Shown here: piece after piece, positions 8,190-16,615 of the stretch | Layout: every line of letters starts with the position of its first letter | Numbering within the stretch: position 1 is the stretch's first letter | DNA from: CAZAEL01 sp964484135 | GTDB lineage: Bacteria > Elusimicrobiota > Elusimicrobia > FEN-1173 | Assembly: GCA_964484135.1 (NCBI GenBank) | Contig: CAZAEL010000018.1 | Coordinates: forward strand, 1 to 42,278 | DNA: 42,278 nt | Direction: 5' to 3' | Made by a program: the position numbers and the translations under genes | Notes under the pieces: model-generated | Database searches by the model: none | Told to the model about the DNA's origin: nothing | The model's input: only the letters and a program-made list of their open reading frames with translations

Positions 8190-8278
8190 ACGTTTAAAGT
8201 GAGACGTGGAAAGTGGGAAGTAAAAAACAGACCTCATTTGTTTTCCTTCTCACATCCCACCTCTCGCTTCCAACGCCT
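8190..8278. repeat. Heptamer-repeat spacer between lepB and hemW
   Basis: The left arm is AAGTGAG, ACGTGGA, AAGTGGG, AAGT (8197-8221). The right arm is TTCTCAC, ATCCCAC, CTCTCGC, TTCCAAC (8247-8274). The arms are degenerate 7-bp tandem repeats of roughly complementary sequence. The spacer again fills the whole gap between a stop (lepB) and a start (hemW). GCCTTTA at 8275-8281 includes the lepB stop. Confidence 0.75.
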
Positions 8279-9235
8279 TTATTTGATGACCTTCATCCGC
8301 CGGAAAGGCAGGTACACGAACCAGGCCCGGCCCTTGAGGTACGTGTCCGGCAGGGGACCCCAGAAGCGGGAGTCGAAGGACCGGTCCCGGTTGTCCCCCA
8401 TGACCAGATAATGCCCCGCAGGCACCCGGACCGGCCCGAAGTTGTCCCGCACCCCTTCTCCCGCGGCCTGGGCCAGGGCGCCCATCTCCCAGTGTTTCTG
8501 GAACTCTTCGGGCTCCGGGAAAAGGCGGGACGGCGGGATCACGTAATCCTCGACGAAGCCGACGTAAGGCTCCTCCAGGGGCGCGCCGTTGACGTATACC
8601 TTTTTCCGGCGGATCTCCACCAGGTCCCCCGGCAATCCGACGGCGCGCTTGATGAAATCCTTGCCGTGGTGGGGGCTTTTCTCGTCCGTGGTCGGGAAAC
8701 GGAACACCACCACGTCCCCCCGCTGGACTTGGCGGAAACGCCAGATCTTTTTTTCCGTCAGCGGGATGCGCACGCCGTAGATGAACTTGTTGACGAACAG
8801 ATGGTCCCCCTCGATCAACGTGTTGCGCATGGACCCGGACGGGATCTTGAAGGCCTGCACGAAGAAATACATGATGAAGGCCGCCAGGAGGATGGCGGAA
8901 AAACCCGTGTCCGCCCATTCCAGGTCCTCCCGCAACAGCTTCCAGGACACCTCTCCGGACGGGGAGCGGAGCCACCGCCACGCCGCGCCCAGGGCGAAGC
9001 CCGCCGCCCCCAGGCCGCCCATCAGGGACAGGGACAGGTCCGGCCTTTCCCAGTAGGAGCTGAGGAGAGATCCCGCCACCACCCCGGCCAGGGCCCAGAA
9101 AAGGCCGTGCATGAATGCGGTCGGGAGCCGTTTTTCGAGCCGCTCCTCCTTCTTCAGGAACCAACGCAGGAGCAGCGCGTACGCGCCGCAGGCCATGGAC
9201 ACCCAGAACAGCTTGCCTTCCATCGAGTCCATCAT
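8279..9235 (-). CDS. lepB: Signal peptidase I
   Basis: The enzyme cleaves signal peptides from exported preproteins at the outer face of the inner membrane. The catalytic serine is in IPSGSMRNTL (Ser135) and the general-base lysine in FIKRAVGLPGD (Lys196). GDNRDRSFDSRFWG completes the C-terminal signature. The 318-aa protein is long because about 110 residues precede the usual membrane anchor. These contain perhaps three extra membrane segments (about 8-25, 41-60, 69-87), with the canonical anchor at 108-127. The ATG at 9235 overlaps the lepA stop in an ATGA junction and is preferred to the upstream in-frame extension into lepA. Confidence 0.95.
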   Translation of the reverse strand: MMDSMEGKLFWVSMACGAYALLLRWFLKKEERLEKRLPTAFMHGLFWALAGVVAGSLLSSYWERPDLSLSLMGGLGAAGFALGAAWRWLRSPSGEVSWKLLREDLEWADTGFSAILLAAFIMYFFVQAFKIPSGSMRNTLIEGDHLFVNKFIYGVRIPLTEKKIWRFRQVQRGDVVVFRFPTTDEKSPHHGKDFIKRAVGLPGDLVEIRRKKVYVNGAPLEEPYVGFVEDYVIPPSRLFPEPEEFQKHWEMGALAQAAGEGVRDNFGPVRVPAGHYLVMGDNRDRSFDSRFWGPLPDTYLKGRAWFVYLPFRRMKVIK

Positions 9236-11043
9236 TTGGGTTTGTTCGACTCCTCCATCTTCAGGACGGCCAGGAAGGCCTCCTGGGGGATTTCCACCTG
9301 TCCGAATTGGCGCATCTTCTTCTTGCCCTCCTTCTGCTTTTCCAGGAGTTTGCGCTTGCGGGTGATGTCGCCGCCGTAGCATTTGGCCAGGACGTCCTTG
9401 CGCATGGCGCGGATGGTTTCGCGCGCCACAATGCGGCTGCCCACCTTGGCCTGGATGGGAACCTCGAACATCTGCCGGGGGATCAGCTCCCGCAGCCTCT
9501 CCGTGATGGCCCGGCCGCGCTGGTACGCCGCTTCCGCGGGCACCACGAAGCAGAAGGCGTCGACCTCCTCGTTGTTGATGAGGATGTCCATCCGTTCCAG
9601 GTCACCCGGCCTGTACCCCGCCTGCTCGTAATCGAAGGAGGCGTAGCCCTTGGAAAGGGACTTGAGCTGGTCGTAGAAATCGATGATGATCTCGGCCAGG
9701 GGCATCTCGTATTTGAGGACCACCCGGGTCGGGGTCATGTACCGCATGTCCAGGAACTTCCCCCGCCGGTCCTGGCAGAGCTGCATGACGCCGCCCACAT
9801 AGTCGTTGGGGACCACCACCGTGGCCAGGACGTAGGGCTCCTCGATCATCCGGATCTCGCCCTGGGGCGGGAACTTGGCCGGGCTGTCGTACTCGTTCAC
9901 GCCGCCGTTCTGGTCCGTGATGCGGTACACCACGTTGGGCGCCGTGACCAGGAGGTCCAGGTTGAACTCCCGCTCCAGGCGCGTCTTGATGATGTCCAGG
10001 TGCAGGAGCCCCAGGAACCCGCAGCGGAAGCCGAACCCGAGGGCCACCGAGGTCTCGGGCTGGTGGAAGAAGGCGGCGTCTTCCAGGTGCAGTTTCTCAA
10101 TGGCTTTTTTGAGGTTCTCGTAGTCCGCCTGGGCGATGGGGTAGAGCCCGGCGAACACGAAGGGCTTCATGTCCTTGTATCCGGGGTGGGGATGCCTGGT
10201 GGGGCGGGACTCCTCCGTCAAGGTGTCTCCCACCTTGACGAGGTGGATGTCCTTCATGCCGCAGATCACGTAACCCACCTCGCCCGCGGAGAGCCCCCCG
10301 GCCTTGACGTACTTGAGCCGCAGGTGCCCCACCTCCTCCACCGTGTGGGAGGAGCCGGTGGCCATGAAACGGACCTTCTGGCCCGGCCGCAGGGAGCCGT
10401 CCAGGATGCGCACGTACACGATCACCCCGCGGAAGGTGTCGTACACGGAGTCGAACACCAGCGCGGACAAAGGCGCGGAGGCGTCCCCGCGCGGGGGCGG
10501 GACCCGCCGCACCACCGCGCCCAGGATGTCCAGGACGCCGCGGCCCTCCTTGGCGCTGGCCGGGAAATAGGGCCCTTCCAGCCCCACCGCCTCGCGGAGC
10601 TGCTTCTTCACCCCTTCGGGGTCCGCCGAGGGGAGGTCGATCTTGTTGATGACCGGGATGAGCGTCAGGCCGGCCTCCTGGGCCAGGAGGGCGTTGGCCA
10701 GGGTCTGGGCCTCCACGCCCTGGGAGGCGTCCACCAGCAGCAACGCGCCCTCGCAGGCCGCCATGGCGCGGCTGACCTCGTAGGTGAAATCCACGTGGCC
10801 GGGGGTGTCGATCAGGTTCAGGAGGTATTCCCCCTCGCCCGGGCTTTTCCACATCATGCGCACGGCCTTGGCCTTGATGGTGATGCCCCGCTCCCGCTCC
10901 AGTTCCATGCCGTCCAGGATCTGGGCGCGCATCTCGCGGGTCGGGACGGTGCCCGTCACCTCCAACAGGCGGTCCGCCAGGGTGCTCTTGCCGTGGTCAA
11001 TGTGGGCGATGATGGAAAAGTTTCGTATGCGTGCGATGTCCAT
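9232..11043 (-). CDS. lepA: Elongation factor 4 (LepA), ribosomal back-translocase GTPase
   Basis: LepA is a translational GTPase related to EF-G that acts on stalled or misassembled ribosomes. The 603-aa length is typical. The G1 P-loop is AHIDHGKST (residues 13-21). The G3 region is IDTPGHVDF, followed by NKIDLPSADPEGV. The C-terminal LepA-specific region (SIGNATURE-like GGDITRKRKLLEKQK) is intact. The lepA-lepB pairing is widespread. The gene lies 78 bp after ptsI, across a hairpin-rich gap, and has only a weak Shine-Dalgarno sequence. Confidence 0.98.
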   Translation of the reverse strand: MDIARIRNFSIIAHIDHGKSTLADRLLEVTGTVPTREMRAQILDGMELERERGITIKAKAVRMMWKSPGEGEYLLNLIDTPGHVDFTYEVSRAMAACEGALLLVDASQGVEAQTLANALLAQEAGLTLIPVINKIDLPSADPEGVKKQLREAVGLEGPYFPASAKEGRGVLDILGAVVRRVPPPRGDASAPLSALVFDSVYDTFRGVIVYVRILDGSLRPGQKVRFMATGSSHTVEEVGHLRLKYVKAGGLSAGEVGYVICGMKDIHLVKVGDTLTEESRPTRHPHPGYKDMKPFVFAGLYPIAQADYENLKKAIEKLHLEDAAFFHQPETSVALGFGFRCGFLGLLHLDIIKTRLEREFNLDLLVTAPNVVYRITDQNGGVNEYDSPAKFPPQGEIRMIEEPYVLATVVVPNDYVGGVMQLCQDRRGKFLDMRYMTPTRVVLKYEMPLAEIIIDFYDQLKSLSKGYASFDYEQAGYRPGDLERMDILINNEEVDAFCFVVPAEAAYQRGRAITERLRELIPRQMFEVPIQAKVGSRIVARETIRAMRKDVLAKCYGGDITRKRKLLEKQKEGKKKMRQFGQVEIPQEAFLAVLKMEESNKPK

Positions 11044-11078
11044 TCTTTTTTCCCATGAGACCGCCGCCGGGGGACGGG

Positions 11079-11121
11079 CGGCCCGGCGCGGGCCGGGGCC
11101 TCGTCCGCGGAGGGGCCGCGG
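11079..11121 (-). terminator. Paired GC hairpins after ptsI
   Basis: Two perfect inverted repeats follow the ptsI stop: CCGCGG-AGGGG-CCGCGG (11105-11121) and CGGCCCG-GCG-CGGGCCG (11079-11095). There is no T-tract directly after them; a short A-rich run precedes lepA. They could act as a Rho-assisted end or as mRNA stabilisers separating the PTS and lepA units. Confidence 0.35.
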
Positions 11122-12885
11122 TCAATGCGTTTTGGTTTGGCGAAGGGCGTTCTGTACGGCCTCGCGGGTCGGGTTGCGAAGGATTTCCTGGGCCAGGGCC
11201 TGGCACTCGGAAAAATTGTACCCGCGGATGGTCTGCTTCACGCGGGGCACCAGCGCGGGCGAAACGGAAAGCTCGTCCAGCTCCAGGCCCAGCAGGATGG
11301 GCGTGACCTCGGGGTCCCCGGCCATCTCCCCGCACATCCCGACCCATTTGCCGGCCGCGTGGCAGGCCTTCACCGTCTGCGCGATCAGGCGGAGGATGGC
11401 GGCGTGCAGGGGCTCGTACAGGTGGGCCACCCCCTCGTTCACGCGGTCCACCGCCAGGGTGTATTGGATGAGGTCGTTGGTGCCGATGGACATGAAGTCC
11501 GCCTCCTGGGCGAGAAAATCCACGACCAAAGCGGCCGAAGGGACCTCCAGCATCATGCCCACCTCGACCTTGCGGTCGAACGCCACGCCCTCCTTGTCCA
11601 GTTCCGCCATGACGTCGTTCAGGAGGCGGCGGGCGGCGCGGAACTCCTCCAGGCCGGAGATCATGGGGAACATGATTTTGACCCGGCCGAGGGCCGAGGC
11701 CCGCAGGATGGCCCTCAGCTGGGTCCGGAAAAGCTGGGGATGTTTCAGGCAAAGGCGGATGCCCCGCAGGCCCAGAAACGGGTTGGGCTCGGCGGCGGCG
11801 AGGCCCTCCAGACCGAAGTCCACCAGCTTGTCGCCGCCCACGTCCATGGTGCGGATGACCATGGGATAGGGCAGGACCGACTGGGCCACCTTGGCGTAGT
11901 ACTGGAAATGCTCCTCCTCCGTGGGAAGGGTCGAACGGTTGAGGTAAAGGAACTCGGTCCGGTAGAGACCGACCCCCTCGGCCCCGTGGGACAGAACGGA
12001 CTTGACGTCCTCGGGGGAGTCGATGTTGGCGGCCAGGGTCAGGCGGCGGCCGTCCACGGTCTGGGCGGGCTGGTCCCGCAGACGCTCCAGCTCGCGGACC
12101 TGGGCCATGCGGATCTCCCGCTCCCGGCGGTAGTTCTCCACCACGTCGGGAAGCGGGTTCACGATCACCGTGCCGGTGTGGCCGTCCACGATCACCATGT
12201 CGCCCGGCCGCACGTGCCGCGTGATCTCGTGCAGGCCCACGACCGCGGGGATCCCCAGGGAGTTGGCCAGGATGGCGGTGTGGGAGGTCTTTCCGCCGAT
12301 GTCCGTCACGAAGCCTTCGGCCAGGTTGGTCCGCATGTGCACGGTGTCCGAGGGGGTGAGGTTGTGGGCCACCACCACGGACTTCTCCCGCAGGTCCTCC
12401 ATGGTGTGGCGGTGCCGGCCCAGGAGGTGCAGCAGGATCTTCCGCCCCACGTCCAGGACGTCGTGGCGGCGCTCGCGGAAATATTCGTCGGAGGCCGACT
12501 CCAGCGTCTTGACGGCCCCGGCCACGGCCTCGGAGAGGGCGAACTCCGCGTTGACCCGGTTCTGCGTGATGTTCTTGACCACGTCCTTGCTCATGAGCGG
12601 GTCGTCCAGGATGAGCAGGTAGGCCTCGATCAGCCGCGCGTGGGACTTGCCCAGGAGCTTCAGGATTTCCTGCTGGGTGCCCAACATTTCCTTGCGGGTG
12701 TCCGCCACCGCGGTCCGGAAACGGGACACCTCCGCCTTGACCGCCTCGGGGGGCACCTGCCACCGGCCCACGGCCAGGTCCGCGTCCTCCACCACGAACG
12801 CCTTGCCGATGGCGATGCCGGGCGACGCGGAGATGCCCTTGAACACCCGGGTGGAAGGCAGGCTTCCGCCGGAGGGGGGCGTCAC
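11122..12885 (-). CDS. ptsI: PTS Enzyme I (phosphoenolpyruvate-protein phosphotransferase)
   Basis: EI takes phosphate from PEP and passes it to HPr. Key residues are present: the phospho-histidine in DIGGKTSHTAI (His202 from the start used here), the PEP-domain motif GVGLYRTEFLY, and the catalytic cysteine in GMCGEMAGDP. The length of 587 aa is normal. I place the start at GTG 12885 because GGGAGGGGG lies about 7 bases upstream. An in-frame TTG at 12903 would add six residues and has no Shine-Dalgarno sequence. The gene follows HPr by 39 bp, as expected for a ptsHI pair. Confidence 0.96.
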   Translation of the reverse strand: MTPPSGGSLPSTRVFKGISASPGIAIGKAFVVEDADLAVGRWQVPPEAVKAEVSRFRTAVADTRKEMLGTQQEILKLLGKSHARLIEAYLLILDDPLMSKDVVKNITQNRVNAEFALSEAVAGAVKTLESASDEYFRERRHDVLDVGRKILLHLLGRHRHTMEDLREKSVVVAHNLTPSDTVHMRTNLAEGFVTDIGGKTSHTAILANSLGIPAVVGLHEITRHVRPGDMVIVDGHTGTVIVNPLPDVVENYRREREIRMAQVRELERLRDQPAQTVDGRRLTLAANIDSPEDVKSVLSHGAEGVGLYRTEFLYLNRSTLPTEEEHFQYYAKVAQSVLPYPMVIRTMDVGGDKLVDFGLEGLAAAEPNPFLGLRGIRLCLKHPQLFRTQLRAILRASALGRVKIMFPMISGLEEFRAARRLLNDVMAELDKEGVAFDRKVEVGMMLEVPSAALVVDFLAQEADFMSIGTNDLIQYTLAVDRVNEGVAHLYEPLHAAILRLIAQTVKACHAAGKWVGMCGEMAGDPEVTPILLGLELDELSVSPALVPRVKQTIRGYNFSECQALAQEILRNPTREAVQNALRQTKTH

Positions 12886-12924
12886 GGGGCGGCCCCCTCC
12901 CAAGACGAACGATCGGACAAAACG

Positions 12925-13191
12925 TCACTCTTCATCGAATTTCCTTTTGAAGATGTCTTCCAATTGGTTCAGCGCCTCGGCCTCGTCCGGGCCTTCCGCC
13001 ACGACCGTCAAGCGGCTGCCCTTTTCCGCGGCCAGGGTCAGGATGCCCATGATGCTCTTGCCGTCCACCTCCTGGCCGTCTTTGAGCACCCGGATCTGGC
13101 TTTGAAACTTGTGCGTGGTCTGGACGAAAAGCGCGGCGGGCCGCGCATGGAGACCCAGCTTGTTTTCGACGACGAAGGTCCGTTCCTGCAA
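12925..13191 (-). CDS. ptsH: Phosphocarrier protein HPr
   Basis: HPr relays phosphate from EI to EIIA proteins. The 88-aa protein has the active-site histidine in GLHARPAA (His15) and the regulatory serine in GKSIMGIL (Ser46). Ser46 is the target of HPr kinase/phosphorylase, whose gene lies 4.4 kb upstream in the same run. Both transport and Ser-P regulatory modes are therefore likely. It starts 3 bases after the EIID stop and precedes ptsI. Confidence 0.97.
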   Translation of the reverse strand: MQERTFVVENKLGLHARPAALFVQTTHKFQSQIRVLKDGQEVDGKSIMGILTLAAEKGSRLTVVAEGPDEAEALNQLEDIFKRKFDEE

Positions 13192-13194
13192 AGC

Positions 13195-13995
13195 TCAAAA
13201 TCCTCCCGCCAGGGCCGCCCCCACCCCCGCGGCCACGACGCAGTAAAGAAGCCGGGAAGAGGACAGCCCCCATCTCGCGGCGGCGAAGCTTCCGGCCGCC
13301 ACGAGGACCGCCGGCCACCGCCCCTTGTCGAAAGACAACAGCAACGCCAGCAACGCGCCCAGGGCAAGCCCCAAGCCCAGGCCGTAGGCGGCCTGGACGA
13401 CCCTGTGCAAATTGAACCGCATCAGGAACGTCCCCACCTGGGCCTTGAGGCGGTATCCCACGATCACGCCCCCCCCGCGGACCAGGAGATGGAGGACGTT
13501 GTAAAAACCCAGGAAAAGCGCGGGGACCGCCCACCAGCGCTCGAAAGCGAAGATCCATCCGGCCACCAGCGCCGCCACGCCGAGCAAAGGACGGAGCGTG
13601 GCCCAGAAAAAAGTGTCGCCCAACGCCGCCAAGGGGCCGGACATGAAGCTTTTGGCGACGCGGATCTGGTCCGGGTTCACCCGCCCCCCGTTGGCCCGCT
13701 CCTCCTCCAGGCCGGCCGCCACCCCCAGGACCAGGCTGGCCAAATAGGGGTGGGTGTTGAAATACTCCAGATGTTCCAGCGCGTCCCGCGAACGCTTGGC
13801 CGGATCCGGCTGAAGGCGGCGCAGCACGGGCCAGAAGGAAAAAAGCCACCCCAGGTTCTGCATCCGCTGGAAACTCCAGGTCGTCTGCAGGAAGAAGGAC
13901 CGGAAAAAGATTTCCCACAGGTCCCGCCGGCGCAGCCGCCCGGCCGCGGGCGCGGGGGAGGAAGGGTCCGGAGCGGTCAGCGTTTGTCCGGCCAC
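13195..13995 (-). CDS. PTS mannose-family EIID membrane component
   Basis: EIID forms the sugar channel together with EIIC in mannose/sorbose/fructosamine-type PTS. The protein has the EIID N-terminus (FFLQTTWSFQRMQNLGW), a cytoplasmic-type central segment with FNTHPYLASLVLGVAAGLEEE, and several C-terminal membrane helices. GPLAALGDTFFWATLRPLL is a strong EIID marker. I use GTG at 13995 (266 aa), which has GGAGG-type sequence just upstream and overlaps the EIIC stop by 19 bp. The longer in-frame extension lies entirely inside EIIC. The transported sugar cannot be read from sequence. Confidence 0.9.
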   Translation of the reverse strand: MAGQTLTAPDPSSPAPAAGRLRRRDLWEIFFRSFFLQTTWSFQRMQNLGWLFSFWPVLRRLQPDPAKRSRDALEHLEYFNTHPYLASLVLGVAAGLEEERANGGRVNPDQIRVAKSFMSGPLAALGDTFFWATLRPLLGVAALVAGWIFAFERWWAVPALFLGFYNVLHLLVRGGGVIVGYRLKAQVGTFLMRFNLHRVVQAAYGLGLGLALGALLALLLSFDKGRWPAVLVAAGSFAAARWGLSSSRLLYCVVAAGVGAALAGGF

Positions 13996-14621
13996 AGCCC
14001 TCCGGCCTCCATCCTCGACAAGAAATAGTCCGAAACCACGGCGAAGCCCGCCACGGGCAGGAGGCGGCCCGCGAAATCCAACGCCCGCTGGAGGCGCAGG
14101 GGGCAGAGATCCACGACGAACCTCATGAGGCCCTCCCCCGCCGCCCCCAGGGCCACGAACAGGAGGCCGCCCTTCAAGAGCCACAACAACAGGGAGAGGC
14201 CGAAGACCTCCGTCAGGACCGACGACCGCCCCCTCTCCAAACCTTTCGCCGCCCAGTCGGTCAACCGGCGGCTTTCCCCGCGGAACCAAATATCCGCCCG
14301 CCGGATCAAAAAGCCGGCGGGGACCGCCAACAGGAACGCCAGGACCAGGGAAGAGCGGTCCGGGCGGGAGCAGGACAGGCCCCAGAAAACGGCCAGGGCC
14401 GTGACGGCCGTGGAGTCGATGGGATGGCTGCCCGCCGGGATGGCCCGGATCGACAAAAGTTCCACCACGGTGCCGGCAAAAAACCCCAGCGTCGGATCGC
14501 CGAGGATGAACCCCATCAAGGGCCCCACCACCAGGGGGCGGGAGAGGAGGAACTGCCCCACCGCGATTTGGTCCAGGGACAGGACGGCGTACGCCAAACC
14601 CGCCCTCAAAAGGTCCGGCAA
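13977..14621 (-). CDS. PTS mannose-family EIIC membrane component
   Basis: This is the EIIC channel subunit, 214 aa, somewhat shorter than the roughly 250-270 aa of well-known homologues. It shows the EIIC pattern RPLVVGPLMGFILGD followed by TVVELLSIRAIPAGSHPID, a polar membrane-embedded motif. Several hydrophobic helices follow. The start is TTG at 14621, supported by GGGAGGG a few bases upstream; there is no ATG nearby. It starts 18 bp after the EIIB stop and overlaps EIID. Confidence 0.88.
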   Translation of the reverse strand: MPDLLRAGLAYAVLSLDQIAVGQFLLSRPLVVGPLMGFILGDPTLGFFAGTVVELLSIRAIPAGSHPIDSTAVTALAVFWGLSCSRPDRSSLVLAFLLAVPAGFLIRRADIWFRGESRRLTDWAAKGLERGRSSVLTEVFGLSLLLWLLKGGLLFVALGAAGEGLMRFVVDLCPLRLQRALDFAGRLLPVAGFAVVSDYFLSRMEAGGLWPDKR

Positions 14622-14639
14622 AGGCCCTCCCGGCGCCCC

Positions 14640-15161
14640 TTACTGGGGCCGGACGTCTCTCGCCGCGTCACCGTCTCCGCCGTCCCTGCCGAGGTGGTCG
14701 GTGACGCTCCGTTTTTCATCCGTCGGCAGGGCGCGCGTTTCGATGGGCACGTTCCGGTCCAGGAGGAAACGGATGTCCTCCCGGTCCTTCTGGCTCAGCG
14801 CCAAGAAAGGCGTGAGGGGCCGACGTCCGGGGGCGTCGTGAAGCCCCCCCAGATTGAGGGACTCCAAACGCGCCCCGTTTTCCACGAGCCGGCGCGCCTC
14901 CGCCACCCCGGGCAGGAGCAGGAGGACCCTCTCGTCCTTCCAGCGGTCGTCTTTCAACGCCTCCGCCACGGTCTGGACCCTTTCCACCTCCACCCGCACC
15001 TCCGCGGGGACCGCCAGCCTCATCAAGCCCATCTGGAGAGGGTCGGCCGCGGCCTCGTCCGAAGCCACCACGATCCGGTCCGCCTGGATGACGCGGAGCC
15101 ATCCCTCCACCACTTGGCCGTGGATCAAACGGTCGTCCACCCGGGCCAGGACGACGGGCAC
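14640..15161 (-). CDS. PTS mannose/sorbose-family EIIB component
   Basis: EIIB carries phosphate from EIIA to the incoming sugar. The phosphorylated histidine is in ARVDDRLIHGQV (His14), the standard site for this family. The rest of the 173-aa protein matches the EIIB fold (VASDEAAADPLQ, LNLGGLHD). The last 15 or so residues are a charged tail beyond the usual end. The start is GTG at 15161, with GGAGG six bases upstream. It begins 2 bp after the EIIA stop. Confidence 0.94.
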   Translation of the reverse strand: MPVVLARVDDRLIHGQVVEGWLRVIQADRIVVASDEAAADPLQMGLMRLAVPAEVRVEVERVQTVAEALKDDRWKDERVLLLLPGVAEARRLVENGARLESLNLGGLHDAPGRRPLTPFLALSQKDREDIRFLLDRNVPIETRALPTDEKRSVTDHLGRDGGDGDAARDVRPQ

Positions 15162-15163
15162 CG

Positions 15164-15586
15164 TCAGCCTCCGCCTTTCAGGGAATCCCGCAGCTTCTGC
15201 ATGGGCCGCTGGAAATTGCGGGGGGCGTCATCCACGATCTTCTGGGCCAGCTGCTCCAGAGGCATGTGGTGGCGCTTGGTCAGGACCGTCACCAGCATGG
15301 GGAGGTTGACGCCGGTGACCAGCTCGTAATGGAAACGGGGGTCGTTGCACTGGCGCAGCGCCGCGTTGCAGGGCGTGCCGCCCATCATGTCGGCCAGGAC
15401 CAGGACGCCGGCGGGGCTGTTCAGCTCCTGGAGCGCGGCGCGGATCTTCCCCTGGAAAGCGTCCGGCCCTTCGGAAGGGTGGAGTCCCAGCACGCGGACC
15501 GAAGGCTGCTTGCCCACGATGCCCTCCGCGGCCTTGAGCAGTTCCTGGCCCAACTCACTGTGCGTCACGAGCACGATGCCGATCAC
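15164..15586 (-). CDS. PTS mannose-family EIIA component
   Basis: A cytosolic EIIA of the mannose family, 140 aa. The phosphorylated histidine is in IVLVTHSELG (His9), and the second conserved segment is LADMMGGTPCNAA. It would receive phosphate from HPr and pass it to the EIIB next door. It overlaps the yvcK stop by 4 bp (ATGA), so the PTS genes are translationally tied to the rapZ-yvcK pair. Confidence 0.95.
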   Translation of the reverse strand: MIGIVLVTHSELGQELLKAAEGIVGKQPSVRVLGLHPSEGPDAFQGKIRAALQELNSPAGVLVLADMMGGTPCNAALRQCNDPRFHYELVTGVNLPMLVTVLTKRHHMPLEQLAQKIVDDAPRNFQRPMQKLRDSLKGGG

Positions 15587-16605
15587 GCGACCTCCTCAAG
15601 AGCCTGTCTCTCCGCCAACCGCATCACGGCCCTGGCCAAAAGGACCGGGGAATGCCGCGCCTGGGCCGCCGGCAGGGAGCGGGGGAACGCGGGCGGACGC
15701 AGCGTCGCGCGCGCGATGCGCACGCCCGCCCAGCGGTCCGTTTCGGGCGGACGCACGGGAAAGGATTTGGACCGCCCGTAATGGCGCAGCACCGCGGGCG
15801 GAAAGGGCGCGGCGTTGACCAGCATCGCGTCCACCGGGAGAGCGCCCCCGGGCCTCGTCCCGCAGTGTTCCAAGAGGGCCTCCAAATGGTCCAGCGCGTC
15901 ATATCCGTCCGTCTCTCCGGGCTGGGTCATGACATTGCACACATAAACCTTTTTGGCCTTGCTGCGGGCCAGCGCCTCGGACACCCCTTTGACCAGGAGC
16001 GGCGGGATCACGGACGTGTACAGGGACCCCGGCCCCAAAACGATGAGGTCCGCCTGCCGCAGGGCCTGCAAGACCCCCGGCGTGGGCGAGGGGGCTTCCG
16101 GGATCAGGCGGACGCGCTCAATGGGCGCCCCGCTCTTGGCGATGCGGTCTTCCCCCAGCACGTTCCGGCCGTCCCGGAGCCGGGCGTTCAACCGCACCGG
16201 CTTCAGCGTGACGGGCAGGACCCGTCCCCGGATGGCCAGGACCTGGCTGGCCGCCAGGAGGGCGCGGTCGAAACCGCCCGCCACCGCGCTCAAGGCCGTG
16301 AGGAACAGGTTGCCGAAGGCATGGCCTTCCAATCCGCCCCGGGCCCCGCCGCCGGGGAACCGGTACTGAAAAAGCCGCGACAGGAGATGCCCGTCCCGGG
16401 CCAGGGCCGCCAGGCAGTTGCGGAAGTCCCCGGGCGGCAACACGCCCCAGGCCCGCCGCAGCCGGCCCGAGCTCCCCCCCTCGTCGGTCACCGTGACCAC
16501 GCCCGTGAGGTCGGGGGTATGGCGCTTGAGGCCCGACAGCAGGGTGGACAAGCCCGTGCCCCCGCCGATGGCCACGACACGCGGCGGCCGCGCCTTGGGC
16601 TTCAT
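15583..16605 (-). CDS. yvcK: YvcK/CofD-family gluconeogenesis factor
   Basis: YvcK binds UDP-sugars and influences central carbon and cell-wall metabolism in several bacteria; it belongs to the CofD-like fold. The 340-aa protein starts with VVAIGGGTGLSTLLSGLK and has TVTDEGGSSGRLR, PPGDFRNCLAAL and LGPGSLYTSVIPPLLV. All are standard YvcK motifs. It sits between rapZ and EIIA. The rapZ-yvcK adjacency is common in Gram-positives, but here the whiA that normally follows is replaced by PTS genes. A 4-bp overlap links it to EIIA. Confidence 0.94.
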   Translation of the reverse strand: MKPKARPPRVVAIGGGTGLSTLLSGLKRHTPDLTGVVTVTDEGGSSGRLRRAWGVLPPGDFRNCLAALARDGHLLSRLFQYRFPGGGARGGLEGHAFGNLFLTALSAVAGGFDRALLAASQVLAIRGRVLPVTLKPVRLNARLRDGRNVLGEDRIAKSGAPIERVRLIPEAPSPTPGVLQALRQADLIVLGPGSLYTSVIPPLLVKGVSEALARSKAKKVYVCNVMTQPGETDGYDALDHLEALLEHCGTRPGGALPVDAMLVNAAPFPPAVLRHYGRSKSFPVRPPETDRWAGVRIARATLRPPAFPRSLPAAQARHSPVLLARAVMRLAERQALEEVA

Positions 16606-16615
16606 CGCGGCGGCG

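Noticed and set aside
11125..14028. A 967-codon plus-strand open frame opposite ptsI, ptsH and EIID
   Set aside because: Same cause: shadow of three real genes with clear motifs, with His/Gln/Gly/Arg-rich composition typical of antisense translation.
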